Shown: positions 18,466 to 26,955 of the stretch, one piece after another
Position numbering within the stretch: the stretch's first letter is position 1
How the letters are laid out: every line of letters begins with the position of its first letter
Source of the DNA: Halanaerobacter jeridensis
GTDB taxonomy: Bacteria; Bacillota; Halanaerobiia; Halobacteroidales; Halobacteroidaceae
NCBI RefSeq assembly: GCF_016908315.1
Contig: NZ_JAFBDQ010000022.1
Span: 1 to 38,574 of the forward strand
Reading direction: 5' to 3'
DNA length: 38,574 nucleotides
Position numbers and translations under genes: made by a program
Notes under the pieces: generated by a model
The model's database searches: none
The model's input: only the letters and a program-made list of their open reading frames with translations
What the model was told of the DNA's origin: nothing

Positions 18466-18792
18466 TTAGTAGTTAATTAGCGCAGTAGTGTAGTATATGG
18501 TCAATAAAAAATAAAAATAAAAAATAATTAAATAAGAGTAGAGAATAAATTTATGATTGATTAATTTTTTAATTGTTTTATCTTGCATTAAAATAAGTAA
18601 TAAGCTAGGGACTGCTAGCAACTTTAAAAATTGGAATAGTCTAATATCAAAGTGGAGTACTGCATTAATAATTGGATTTATCTCTTGGTAACCTTGCTTT
18701 AAATAAAAGGTGGTAAAAAAGTAATCAGAAATATTAAATAAAATCAATAATAATAGAGAAAATCGAATTAATAATATTTTACTTTTTGTCAT
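18466..18792 (-). CDS. DUF5658-type small membrane protein
   Basis: 108-aa protein with about three to four hydrophobic helices. The NISDYFFTTFYLKQGYQEINPIINAVL stretch matches the pattern of DUF5658 proteins (N..D...T...G..E.NP). Function is unknown. On the minus strand the ATG is preceded by AGAGGAGAT and by a near-perfect sigma-A promoter, so it is a real gene despite being the only clear minus-strand one in the window. Confidence 0.8.
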   Translation of the reverse strand: MTKSKILLIRFSLLLLILFNISDYFFTTFYLKQGYQEINPIINAVLHFDIRLFQFLKLLAVPSLLLILMQDKTIKKLINHKFILYSYLIIFYFYFLLTIYYTTALINY

Positions 18793-18817
18793 AAAACCAT
18801 CTCCTCTAAAATAGCTT

Positions 18818-18845
18818 ATTATATCTTATACTTTAAGTATGTCAA
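18818..18845 (-). promoter_or_regulatory. Sigma-A promoter of the DUF5658 gene
   Basis: Read on the minus strand: TTGACA (18845-18840), 16-base spacer, TATAAT (18823-18818). The spacer contains a small palindrome, ATACTT-T-AAGTAT (18828-18840 on +), that could bind a regulator. Confidence 0.8.
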
Positions 18846-18860
18846 AAAAGAATTAAAAAT

Positions 18861-18897
18861 ATTACAAGTAAATTTTTATACAAAATTTACTTGTAAT
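18861..18897. promoter_or_regulatory. 15-bp perfect inverted repeat overlapping the thi promoter
   Basis: ATTACAAGTAAATTT (18861-18875) and its exact reverse complement (18883-18897) separated by 7 bases. The right arm contains the likely -35 element of the thi promoter, so a bound protein would block it. The element also lies 15 bases upstream of the divergent DUF5658 promoter's -35. The regulator is not identified. Confidence 0.65.
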
Positions 18898-18919
18898 AAA
18901 CTAAAGATTTTGTTAAAAT
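18891..18919 (+). promoter_or_regulatory. Probable promoter of the thiamine operon
   Basis: TTGTAA (18891-18896), 17-base spacer, TAAAAT (18914-18919), about 25 bases before the TPP riboswitch. Confidence 0.55.
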
Positions 18920-18944
18920 TAAAAATAGATAATTAAATATTTCA

Positions 18945-19032
18945 ACTTCTAGGGGCGCTCTCTATGAGCTGAGAAAGAGCTTAGACTCTAGTCCCTTTGA
19001 CCTGATCTGGATAATGCCAGCGTAGGGAAGCA
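18945..19032 (+). ncRNA. TPP riboswitch (THI element)
   Basis: The conserved thi-box is clear: AGGGGCGC (18951-18958), GCTGAGA (18968-18974), CCCTTTGACCTGAT and CTGGATAATGCCAGCGTAGGGAAG ending at 19030. P1 closes through CTTCT (18946-18950) and GGAAG. Two terminator hairpins follow before thiD, so TPP binding should end transcription early. Confidence 0.97.
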
Positions 19033-19060
19033 AGTGCTTAAGGATTTTAATCCTTTGGAG

Positions 19061-19096
19061 CACAATTCCACCTACGGAGTTGTGTTTTTTGTTTTT
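19061..19096 (+). terminator. Riboswitch-controlled terminator 1
   Basis: Stem CACAATTCC (19061-19069) with GGAGTTGTG (19076-19084), one U-G pair, then TTTTTTGTTTTTT. A small AAGGAT/ATCCTT hairpin (19040-19055) lies between it and the aptamer and may be part of the antiterminator switch. Confidence 0.85.
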
Positions 19097-19128
19097 TGGA
19101 CTACTAGCTAAAGGATTAATTTAACTTT

Positions 19129-19167
19129 AAAGGCACAGTTTCCTAACGGAGGCTGTGCCTTTTTTTA
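19129..19167 (+). terminator. Second terminator upstream of thiD
   Basis: Stem AAAGGCACAG (19129-19138) with CTGTGCCTTT (19153-19162), then a T-run. It is the second intrinsic terminator in the same leader, about 30 bases before the thiD ribosome binding site. Confidence 0.88.
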
Positions 19168-19207
19168 TTTTTAGTGAGAAATCAAATACTAGATAGGAGG
19201 GATAAAG

Positions 19208-19993
19208 ATGAAACAAGTATTGACTATAGCGGGGTCTGATTCTGGTGGAGGAGCAGGAATCCAAGCGGATTTAAAGACCATGACTAATTTTGCTACTTAT
19301 GGGGCTTCAGTAATTACTGCTGTTACAGCGCAAAACACTTTGGGAGTGCAAGGGGTTAGAGTAATGAGTAGAAATGTGGTAGCACGACAACTTGATTCTG
19401 TATTAACGGATTTAAGCTTTAGTGCTGCTAAGACGGGTATGTTAGCTAATCAGGATATTATTGAAGTAGTAGTAGAAAAAACTCAAGAGTATCAATTAAA
19501 GAATTTAGTTGTCGATCCAGTAATGGTAGCTACAAGCGGTGATGTATTATTAGAAGAAGAGGCGATTTCTAGCTTAAAAGAGCAATTAATTCCTCTAGCC
19601 AAAATCATAACACCTAATTTAAAGGAAGCTAAAGTATTAACTGGGTATGAAAAAGAAGCGACAATAGAATTGAAAGAAATAGCTCAAGAGTTATTTCAAT
19701 TAGGACCAGAAGCAGTGTTAGTTAAAGGTGGTCATAGTCAAGCTGAACAAGCAGTTGATATGTTTTATGATGGAACTCAATATCACGAATTAAGTGCTCC
19801 TAGAATTGATACTAATGATACTCATGGAACAGGCTGTACATTATCTTCAGCTATAGCTAGTAATTTAGCTTTAGGATATGATCTATTAACAGCAGTAAAA
19901 AGAAGTAAGGAGTTTATTACTAAAGCAATTAAAGAAGGGGTCAAGGTTGGAACAGGAAATAATCCAGTTAATCATTTAGTAAAAGTAAATTAA
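19208..19993 (+). CDS. thiD: Hydroxymethylpyrimidine/phosphomethylpyrimidine kinase
   Basis: 261-aa ribokinase-fold kinase that phosphorylates HMP and HMP-P to HMP-PP for thiamine synthesis. Family landmarks: TIAGSDSGGGAGIQADLKT at the N-terminus, AAKTGMLAN, VVDPVMVATSGD, VLVKGGH and the catalytic NDTHGTGCTLSSAIA. ATG with TAGGAGGG seven bases upstream. First gene after the TPP riboswitch; thiE follows after 19 bases. Confidence 0.95.
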   Translation: MKQVLTIAGSDSGGGAGIQADLKTMTNFATYGASVITAVTAQNTLGVQGVRVMSRNVVARQLDSVLTDLSFSAAKTGMLANQDIIEVVVEKTQEYQLKNLVVDPVMVATSGDVLLEEEAISSLKEQLIPLAKIITPNLKEAKVLTGYEKEATIELKEIAQELFQLGPEAVLVKGGHSQAEQAVDMFYDGTQYHELSAPRIDTNDTHGTGCTLSSAIASNLALGYDLLTAVKRSKEFITKAIKEGVKVGTGNNPVNHLVKVN

Positions 19994-20012
19994 AAATTAA
20001 AGGGGTGAAAAT

Positions 20013-20648
20013 ATGGAAGATTGGGAATTATATTTAGTTACGGAAGAAGATTTATCTGCTGGGAGAAAGACTATGGATGTAGTTAAAGAAGCAGTAGCAG
20101 GTGGAGTAGATGTAGTGCAATTACGAGAAAAGAATAAAACTACACGGGCTAAATATCAATTAGGTCAAAAAATCAAAAGAACATTAGATAATACGGGAGT
20201 TGATTTTATTATCAATGATGATCCTGCTTTAGCTCTTGCTTTAGATGCTGATGGAGTGCATTTAGGTGATGATGATTTAACTATTAAAGCTGCTAGAGAA
20301 ATATTAGGTCCTGATAAAATAATTGGTTATTCTACTTCTAATTTAGCAGAAGTTGAACAAGCAAAGCAGCAAGGTGCTGATTATGTTGGTTTTGGAGCAA
20401 TTTATCACACTTCTTCTAAAGATGTGCAATCGCGGCGACAAGGCATTGGGTTAGAGAGGTTAAAACAGCTTAGTCCAGAAGTTAAGATTCCAATAGTAGC
20501 TATTGGTGGGATTAATGCTGGAAACATTGCGAAAGTGAAAGAAGCAGGAGCGGATACTATAGCAATGATCAGTGCAATTACTGGAGCAGAAAATGTTAAA
20601 AAAGAAGTTCAAAATTTAAAAAATAAAATGGGGTGTAAAAATGACTAA
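20013..20648 (+). CDS. thiE: Thiamine-phosphate synthase
   Basis: 211-aa TIM-barrel enzyme joining HMP-PP and thiazole phosphate to thiamine phosphate. Landmarks: VVQLREKN, FIINDDPALALALDADGVHLGDDD, IIGYSTSN, DYVGFGAIYHTSSK and PIVAIGGINAGN. The ATG follows AAAGGGGTG. It overlaps thiM by 8 bases, which suggests translational coupling. Confidence 0.96.
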   Translation: MEDWELYLVTEEDLSAGRKTMDVVKEAVAGGVDVVQLREKNKTTRAKYQLGQKIKRTLDNTGVDFIINDDPALALALDADGVHLGDDDLTIKAAREILGPDKIIGYSTSNLAEVEQAKQQGADYVGFGAIYHTSSKDVQSRRQGIGLERLKQLSPEVKIPIVAIGGINAGNIAKVKEAGADTIAMISAITGAENVKKEVQNLKNKMGCKND

Positions 20649-21408
20649 TATAATTGCTAGAATTAAAGAAGAAAAGCCATTAGTTCATCACATTACTAAT
20701 TATGTAACTACGAATGAATCTGCTAATGTTACTCTTTATTGGGGCGGTTTACCTGTGATGGCTCATTTTAAAGAAGAGGTAGCTGCAATGGTAGAATCGG
20801 CAGCAGCTTTAGTCTTGAATATTGGTGTTTTAGATGATGAGCAGGTAGAAGCTATGATTAGAGCAGGGAAAAAAGCTAATCAATTGGAGATACCAGTTAT
20901 TCTAGATCCAGTAGGAGCAGGAGCTACAGATATAAGAACTGATGTAGCTAAAGAGTTAATGAGTGAATTAGATTTAGCAGTGATTAAAGGAAATCAAGGA
21001 GAAATAACAGTTTTATCTGGTGGGAAAGCTGAAATGAGTGGAGTAGAATCCATCGGAGAATATAGTAAAATTGAGCAGGATGCGTTGAATTTAGCCCAGC
21101 AGCAGGATGTTGTTGTGGTAGTGTCGGGAGCAGAAGATATTGTGACTGATGGTCAAGAAGTAAAGAGAATTAATCGGGGACATCCATTGATGGGTCAAGT
21201 AGTAGGAACTGGATGTATGCTAAGTAGTACTTTAGGAGTCTTTTGTGGTGTGGAAAAAGATTATTTAGCAGCTAGTATTGCAGCCGTGACTGCTTATGGT
21301 ATTGCTGGTGAAAAAGCTAGTCAAGAAGCAGAGCGACCAGCCAGTTATAAGATTGCTCTACAGGATAATATTAGTATGGTTAACGATGATGATTTAATTG
21401 ATCTATAA
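20641..21408 (+). CDS. thiM: Hydroxyethylthiazole kinase
   Basis: 255-aa salvage kinase that phosphorylates hydroxyethylthiazole. Landmarks: PLVHHITNYVTTNESANVTLYWGG, LNIGVLD, PVILDPVGAGAT, VIKGNQGEI, VVVSGAEDIVTDG and VGTGCMLSSTLG with the catalytic Cys. The ATG lies inside the 3' end of thiE. In the 87-base gap to thiC, a ribosome-binding-like GGTGG is followed only by a six-codon frame (GTG...TAG at 21421-21441), possibly a vestige. Confidence 0.96.
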   Translation: MTNIIARIKEEKPLVHHITNYVTTNESANVTLYWGGLPVMAHFKEEVAAMVESAAALVLNIGVLDDEQVEAMIRAGKKANQLEIPVILDPVGAGATDIRTDVAKELMSELDLAVIKGNQGEITVLSGGKAEMSGVESIGEYSKIEQDALNLAQQQDVVVVVSGAEDIVTDGQEVKRINRGHPLMGQVVGTGCMLSSTLGVFCGVEKDYLAASIAAVTAYGIAGEKASQEAERPASYKIALQDNISMVNDDDLIDL

Positions 21409-21495
21409 GGTGGTAGTTATGTGAGTAAAAAAATGAAATAGATTAAATTCTATGAGAGAAAGAGTTCTTTAATAATAAAACAGGAGTGATAAAAT

Positions 21496-22785
21496 ATGAC
21501 TCAAGTAACTAAGGCTAAAGCAGGAGAAATCACAGAAACTATGAAAAGAGTAGCAGAAAAAGAAGGAGTTAAAGTTGAATTTATTCGGCAGGGACTAGCT
21601 GAGGGAACGATTGTAATTCCAGCTAATAAAAATCATCATCATTTAGACCCCAATGGTTTTGGTAAAGGACTATCGACTAAAGTAAATGCTAACTTTGGGA
21701 CATCAGAAGATTATCAAAATCTTGAGAAAGAATTAAAAAAATTAGATGCTGCTGTAGAAGCGGGAGCAGATGCAGTCATGGACTTATCAACTGGAGATAA
21801 AATATCTGAAACAAGACAAAATATTTTAGAGGCGTCTAATCTGCCGTTAGGAACTGTACCTCTCTATCAAGCTACAGTAGAAATATTAAAACAAGGACAG
21901 GCGATTGTAGATTTAACTGTCGATGATTTTTTTGAAGTGATTGAAAAGCAGGCTCAAGATGGAGTGGACTTTATTACTGTTCACTGTGGTTTAACTTTAG
22001 AAGGATTAAAGCATTTACAAGATGAAGGACGGGTAACTGATGTTGTCAGTCGAGGGGGTTCTTTTACAGCAGGATGGATGCTGCATAATGAAGAAGAGAA
22101 TCCACTTTATGAATATTATGACCGTTTATTAGAAATTGCTTATCAATATGATGTAACTTTAAGTTTAGGAGATGGATTACGACCGGGTTCTCTAGCTGAT
22201 GCCACTGATCGTTCTCAAATTCATGAATTACTTGTGTTAGGTGAATTAGTAGATAGAGCACGAGAAAATGATGTACAGGTTATGGTGGAAGGTCCTGGCC
22301 ATGTACCATATGACCAAATTGAAACTAATATGCAGATTCAAAAGGAACTATGTAAAGATGCTCCTTTCTATGTATTAGGACCATTAGTAACTGATATAGC
22401 TGTTGGATATGACCATATCAATGCTGCAATTGGTGGTACATTAGCAGCAAGTAGTGGAGCTGATTTTTTATGTTATGTGACGCCAGCTGAACATGTCGGA
22501 TTGCCTACAGTAGAAGATGTTAAAGATGGAGTTATTGCAACTAAAATTGCTGCTCATGCTGCTGATATTGCCAAAGGAATTCCAGGGGCTAAAGAGCGAG
22601 ATTTAAAGATGGCTCAAGCTAGAAAAAATTTGGATTGGGAGCAGCAAATGGAGTTAGCAATTAATTCTCAAGAAGCTAAACAATTAAGGAAAGATTATAA
22701 TCATGATATTACAGATAAAGATGCTTGTACAATGTGTGGTTCCTTTTGTGCTTTGAAAATAGTAGAAGATGAGTTATTAAACTAG
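21496..22785 (+). CDS. thiC: Phosphomethylpyrimidine synthase (radical SAM)
   Basis: 429-aa enzyme converting aminoimidazole ribotide to HMP-P. It has the C-terminal CxxCxxxxC cluster motif (CTMCGSFC) and typical blocks [54 protein letters not shown] and PAEHVGLP. This is the short anaerobe/archaeal length without the plant/proteobacterial N-terminal extension. ATG after CAGGAGTG. Last gene of the operon; no thiG, thiH, thiS or thiF is present, so the thiazole half must be salvaged or made from another locus. Confidence 0.97.
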   Translation: MTQVTKAKAGEITETMKRVAEKEGVKVEFIRQGLAEGTIVIPANKNHHHLDPNGFGKGLSTKVNANFGTSEDYQNLEKELKKLDAAVEAGADAVMDLSTGDKISETRQNILEASNLPLGTVPLYQATVEILKQGQAIVDLTVDDFFEVIEKQAQDGVDFITVHCGLTLEGLKHLQDEGRVTDVVSRGGSFTAGWMLHNEEENPLYEYYDRLLEIAYQYDVTLSLGDGLRPGSLADATDRSQIHELLVLGELVDRARENDVQVMVEGPGHVPYDQIETNMQIQKELCKDAPFYVLGPLVTDIAVGYDHINAAIGGTLAASSGADFLCYVTPAEHVGLPTVEDVKDGVIATKIAAHAADIAKGIPGAKERDLKMAQARKNLDWEQQMELAINSQEAKQLRKDYNHDITDKDACTMCGSFCALKIVEDELLN

Positions 22786-22858
22786 AAATTATCTTGCCCC
22801 TATTAATAAAATGTAACATAATAGAGTATTTAACATAATATATAATATCAATTATTAG

Positions 22859-22925
22859 CCATGAATATGAGTTTTGGAAGTTATTTGTAGGTTTAGCTGG
22901 CCCCGACCAAACTCATAATTCATGG
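22859..22925 (+). ncRNA. Structured 5' leader hairpin (unknown)
   Basis: Arms CCATGAATATGAGTTTTGG (22859-22877) and CCAAACTCATAATTCATGG (22907-22925) pair along about 18 bp with one-base bulges. The loop contains GTTT-AGC-TGG (22891-22900), which could also pair with CCAAAC of the right arm, giving two exclusive folds. A TATAAT at 22841-22846 would start transcription just before it. A moderately T-rich stretch follows, so it may alternatively end the thi transcript. It lies 27 bases before the next start codon. Confidence 0.55.
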
Positions 22926-22952
22926 TTTAATTTTATTATAGGAGGGGATAAG

Positions 22953-23144
22953 ATGGAGTTGTTATTGATATTTTCTTTATTGGTTAATTTTTTATTATTA
23001 ATTTGGAACTTTAAATTAATAGATGATAAAATTAAGATAAAAAATAAATGGTATACAAGATATTCACAGTTGAAAAACCAGTCTTTAAAAAAAGATTTAG
23101 TTGAAGAAGAGATTAAGTTTAAAGATAGCAATAATAAATTATAA
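22953..23144 (+). CDS. Small single-pass membrane protein, unknown function
   Basis: 63-aa protein with one N-terminal membrane helix (about 2-20, ELLLIFSLLVNFLLLIWNF) and a Lys/Glu-rich cytoplasmic tail (IKNKWYTRYSQLKNQSLKK). A very strong AGGAGGGG lies a few bases before the ATG, and a structured leader precedes it. I do not recognise the family. A longer minus-strand frame over the same bases lacks a ribosome binding site. Confidence 0.6.
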   Translation: MELLLIFSLLVNFLLLIWNFKLIDDKIKIKNKWYTRYSQLKNQSLKKDLVEEEIKFKDSNNKL

Positions 23145-23357
23145 ATAGTATGCAAAACCTGTCTTCTAGATGAATAAATATATTTATTGATGGTTAAATT
23201 ATCAAAGAGTAACTGCATTTATTATTGTGATTAGAACTTAATAATTTTAGTAGATAATAATAATGAAAATTTTATTTACTAAAGGAGGAATTGTATTCTT
23301 ATTCTAGAAGTACTATAAGTAAGATTAAAAACTGATGTTTTGGGAGGCAGTTAATTT

Positions 23358-25559
23358 ATGACTATTTTAACAAATGAAGAGATAAGTAGATTGGTTAATG
23401 CTGAAATGCATGATCCATTTACATTTTTAGGAATGCATGAACTTAATGAAGAAGAAGTGGTGGTTAGAGTTTTAAATCCTGAAGCTAAAAATATTTGGGT
23501 TGTAGCAGACAGATTAGATGAAGATATTAAACTAGAAAAAATTGCTGATGAAGGTTTATTTGAAGGAGTGATTAAGGCTCAAGAAATATTTGATTATGAA
23601 TTAAAGTTTAGGAATCATGAAGGATATGAGTGGCAAGCAAAAGATCCTTATTCTTATTTACCTGTGTTAACTGATGAAGATTTATATTTCTTTGGGCAGG
23701 GTAAATATTATGAAATTTATAAGAAAATGGGGGCTAGTATTATAACCCATCAAGGTACAAAGGGGACTCATTTTGCGGTATGGGCACCTAATGCCAAACG
23801 AGTTAGTGTAGTAGGTAATTTCAATCATTGGGATGGAAGAACTCATCAAATGAGAGTGCGGGGGAGTTCAGGAGTGTGGGAAATATTTATTCCAAATCTT
23901 CCTGAAGGAGAAATCTATAGGTTTGAAATTAAAAGTGAGGAAGGAGACTTATTACTCAAATCCGATCCTTATGCATTATATAGTGAAATGAGACCAGCTA
24001 ATGCTTCGATTACTTATTCGCTGGAAGATAAGTACGAGTGGGAAGACGATGAATGGTTAGAGAAGAGAGAGGATACTGAATGGTTAGACCAACCAATATC
24101 AGTTTATGAAGTTAATTTAGCTTCTTGGGCTAGAGTACCAGAAGAAGATGATCGTTTCTTAACTTATCACGAGTTAGCTGATAAATTAGTAGAGTATGTA
24201 AAAGAACATAATTATACTCATGTAGAATTAATGCCGGTAGCCGAACATCCATTAGATGAATCATGGGGGTATCAGATTACTGGTTATTATTCAGTTACTA
24301 GTCGTTTTGGAAAACCTGAAGATTTTATGTACTTAGTAGATCAATTTCATCAACATGATATTGGAGTTATTTTAGATTGGGTTCCGGGACATTTTCCTAA
24401 GGATGGACATGGATTAGGAAGATTTGATGGTTCTGCTCTTTATGAACATTTAGATCCAAGATTAGGTGAACATCCAGATTGGGGTACTTATATTTTCAAT
24501 TATGGACGTAATGAAGTTAAAAACTTTTTACTTGCCAACGCTTATTTTTGGTTAGAAGAATTTCACATAGATGGATTGCGTGTGGATGCTGTAGCTTCGA
24601 TGTTATACTTAGATTATGGGCGTGAAGATGGCGAATGGATTCCTAATAAATATGGAGAAAGAGAGAATTTAGAGGCAATTGATTTCTTAAGAGAATTTAA
24701 TGAACTTACTCATAGTGAGTTCCCAGGAACTTTAACTATTGCTGAAGAATCAACTTCTTGGGGGGGAGTAACTGCTCCAACTTATGCTGGCGGATTAGGA
24801 TTTACTTTGAAATGGAATATGGGCTGGATGAATGATAGTTTAGAATATATACAAAAAGATCCAATTCATCGTAAATATCATCACGGAGATTTAACTTTCT
24901 CTATGGTGTATGCCTTTAGTGAAAACTTCATGTTAGTTCTATCGCATGATGAAGTAGTTCATATGAAGAACTCTATGCTAGATAAAATGCCTGGTGACTA
25001 TTGGCAAAAGTTTGCCAACTTAAGATTATTTTATTCTTATATGTATGCTCATCCTGGAAAGAATCTTATGTTCATGGGGGGAGAATTTGGTCAGTGGGAA
25101 GAATGGAGTGTTAATGAAAGTTTAGATTGGAATCTTTTAGAATATGAACCTCATCAAAAGATGTTAGACTTTGTGAGTGATTTAAATGAAATCTATCAAG
25201 AAAATAATGCTTTATGGGAAATTGACTTTAACTATGATGGTTTTGAATGGATTTCTTCTGATGATGCTGAAAATAGTATTGTATCATTTGTACGTAAAGG
25301 AGAAGCTGCAGATGAATTTATAGTTTGTGTCTTTAACTTTACTCCAGTTGAAAGACATAATTATCGAGTTGGGGTACCAAAATCAGGAGTCTATGAAGAA
25401 ATATTAAATAGTAATAATGATGATTATTGGGGTAGTGGCATAGTAAATGAAGAGGAAATTAAATCTGAAAAATATGAGCATGATGGACGTAAACATTCGA
25501 TTGAAATTACTCTGCCAAGTTTAAGTGGGGTTTATTTCAAATATAAAGCAGAAAAATAA
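23358..25559 (+). CDS. glgB: 1,4-alpha-glucan branching enzyme
   Basis: 733-aa GH13 enzyme that introduces alpha-1,6 branches in glycogen. Order: N-terminal beta module (about 1-110), CBM48-like module (about 115-215, THFAVWAPNAKRVSVVGNFNHWDG), catalytic barrel and C-terminal beta domain. Catalytic residues: nucleophile Asp410 in DGLRVDAVAS, acid/base Glu463 in TIAEEST, stabiliser Asp531 in LSHDEVVH. Length is typical. The ATG lies 10 bases after GGGAGG. No glgC, glgA or glgP is nearby, so it is an isolated gene, closed by a strong terminator. An extra AAAGGAGG at 23281-23288 has no ATG behind it. Confidence 0.96.
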   Translation: MTILTNEEISRLVNAEMHDPFTFLGMHELNEEEVVVRVLNPEAKNIWVVADRLDEDIKLEKIADEGLFEGVIKAQEIFDYELKFRNHEGYEWQAKDPYSYLPVLTDEDLYFFGQGKYYEIYKKMGASIITHQGTKGTHFAVWAPNAKRVSVVGNFNHWDGRTHQMRVRGSSGVWEIFIPNLPEGEIYRFEIKSEEGDLLLKSDPYALYSEMRPANASITYSLEDKYEWEDDEWLEKREDTEWLDQPISVYEVNLASWARVPEEDDRFLTYHELADKLVEYVKEHNYTHVELMPVAEHPLDESWGYQITGYYSVTSRFGKPEDFMYLVDQFHQHDIGVILDWVPGHFPKDGHGLGRFDGSALYEHLDPRLGEHPDWGTYIFNYGRNEVKNFLLANAYFWLEEFHIDGLRVDAVASMLYLDYGREDGEWIPNKYGERENLEAIDFLREFNELTHSEFPGTLTIAEESTSWGGVTAPTYAGGLGFTLKWNMGWMNDSLEYIQKDPIHRKYHHGDLTFSMVYAFSENFMLVLSHDEVVHMKNSMLDKMPGDYWQKFANLRLFYSYMYAHPGKNLMFMGGEFGQWEEWSVNESLDWNLLEYEPHQKMLDFVSDLNEIYQENNALWEIDFNYDGFEWISSDDAENSIVSFVRKGEAADEFIVCVFNFTPVERHNYRVGVPKSGVYEEILNSNNDDYWGSGIVNEEEIKSEKYEHDGRKHSIEITLPSLSGVYFKYKAEK

Positions 25560-25566
25560 AATTTTT

Positions 25567-25602
25567 AAATCAAACAGGTCATAATGACCTGTTTGATTTT
25601 TT
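25567..25602 (+). terminator. Intrinsic terminator after glgB
   Basis: Perfect 14-bp stem AAATCAAACAGGTC (25567-25580) and its complement (25586-25599), then T-run. Confidence 0.95.
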
Positions 25603-25706
25603 GCTAAATTGTTAAAGGAAATTCTTTAATATTGTAGAATATAGGGAAATAGATTAGAATTTTTTAGTTTAAATAAATAGATTTTTATGAGGTGGAGGTG
25701 AAAATT

Positions 25707-25979
25707 ATGGTCAGTAAAAATTTATTAAAAAAGCGAGTTGAAGAAGAGGTAGCGGAAGTTTTAGAAGAAAGTGATGAGTTTTGTGCTTGTGAACAGTGTA
25801 AGGCTGATGTCTCAGCTTTAGCCCTTAATAATTTAAGACCACGCTATGCTGGTAGTGATGAAGGAGAAGTGGTGTTAGAAAGCACAGATATTTCTAGTAC
25901 CCAGACTGAAATGGATATTTATCGGACCATTTTGGAAGCAGCTAAAGTAGTTAATAAAAGACCTCATCATGATCGCTAA
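25707..25979 (+). CDS. ComFB-family protein
   Basis: 90-aa protein matching the late-competence ComFB family: an N-terminal helix, clustered cysteines Cys26, Cys28 and Cys31 (CACEQC), then DVSALALNNLRPRY, the family signature. In other bacteria ComFB-like proteins have been described as cyclic-dinucleotide receptors; whether this one binds a nucleotide is untested. The ATG at 25707 follows GGTGGAGGTG; the in-frame GTG at 25692 overlaps that site. Single gene between terminators. Confidence 0.87.
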   Translation: MVSKNLLKKRVEEEVAEVLEESDEFCACEQCKADVSALALNNLRPRYAGSDEGEVVLESTDISSTQTEMDIYRTILEAAKVVNKRPHHDR

Positions 25980-25991
25980 AGCAAAATCTTT

Positions 25992-26020
25992 TCCAGACCC
26001 TTATTAGGTCTGGATTTTAT
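25992..26020 (+). terminator. Intrinsic terminator after the ComFB-like gene
   Basis: Stem TCCAGACC (25992-25999) with GGTCTGGA (26007-26014), then TTTTATT. Confidence 0.85.
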
Positions 26021-26051
26021 TGTAACCTAAATTAAGGAGTGATAATAATAT

Positions 26052-26828
26052 ATGTTAGATACAGAAAAGATAATGGAAAAACTAAAAAATTGGGTAGAAG
26101 AATTGGGAGAAATACAGCTAGAGAAATTAAATTCTGATTTTGAAATTAATACTAAATCTGCTGCTATTGACTTAGTAACGGAAGTTGATGAATTATCAGA
26201 AGAATTTTTACTTGATAAAATCCAGACTAATTACCCTCAGCATGCTATTTTATCAGAGGAAAGTGGAGTTAAAGATAGTGATTCTGATTATAAATGGATT
26301 ATTGACCCGATTGATGGAACTACAAATTACGCTAATGGATTTGTTGTTTTTAGTATCTCAGTTGCTTTACAATACCAAGGAGAAACTATTTTAGGAGTAG
26401 TATATGCGCCGCGTGTAGAACAATTATATTCAGCTATTAAAGGAAAAGGAGCGTTTTTGAATGGAGAAAAAATTGCAGTAAGCAAAATTACTAACTTAGA
26501 GGAAGCTTTAATAGCAACAGGTTTTCCTTATGACCGAGCTACTTCTGATCATAATAATATTGATAATCTAAGTGATTTAGTAACTCAAGTACAAGGGATT
26601 AGGCGTACAGGTAGTGCAGCCTTTGATTTATGTACTGTAGCTGGAGGAGTTTTTGATGGTTATTGGGAATTGAAATTGAGTATTTGGGATATAGCTGCTG
26701 GAAGACTAATTGTTGAAGAGGCAGGAGGAAAAATAATCAGTAAAGAAATTGATGATGATATATTTATGATCGCAGGGAATAAAAATATTGTTGATAAAAT
26801 TAAAGCAGAGATTAAATTAACTCCTTAA
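26052..26828 (+). CDS. Inositol monophosphatase family protein
   Basis: 258-aa Mg2+/Li+-sensitive phosphatase fold. Metal-site motifs: LVTEVDELSEEFL, LSEESG, the signature WIIDPIDGTTNYANG, and IWDIAAGRLIVEEAGG near the C-terminus. It may act on inositol phosphates, fructose-1,6-bisphosphate or PAP-like substrates; the sequence does not decide. The ATG follows AAGGAGTG. Monocistronic, with a terminator behind. Confidence 0.92.
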   Translation: MLDTEKIMEKLKNWVEELGEIQLEKLNSDFEINTKSAAIDLVTEVDELSEEFLLDKIQTNYPQHAILSEESGVKDSDSDYKWIIDPIDGTTNYANGFVVFSISVALQYQGETILGVVYAPRVEQLYSAIKGKGAFLNGEKIAVSKITNLEEALIATGFPYDRATSDHNNIDNLSDLVTQVQGIRRTGSAAFDLCTVAGGVFDGYWELKLSIWDIAAGRLIVEEAGGKIISKEIDDDIFMIAGNKNIVDKIKAEIKLTP

Positions 26829-26861
26829 GGTTAATGTTTTAAGATATTATTAATTATTCTC

Positions 26862-26892
26862 AAATGGGCGCAAGCCCATTTTTTTATTTTTT
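26862..26892 (+). terminator. Intrinsic terminator after the inositol monophosphatase-family gene
   Basis: Stem AAATGGGC (26862-26869), GCAA loop, GCCCATTT (26874-26881), then T-run. Confidence 0.93.
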
Positions 26893-26955
26893 GGGTTATA
26901 AATAAACTTCAGTCACATAAATATTATATATCAATGATGGACTGGAGGCTAAAAT

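Noticed and set aside
22913-23218. Minus-strand 101-aa frame
   Set aside because: It has no ribosome binding site and covers the + strand 63-aa gene, which has AGGAGGGG and a leader.
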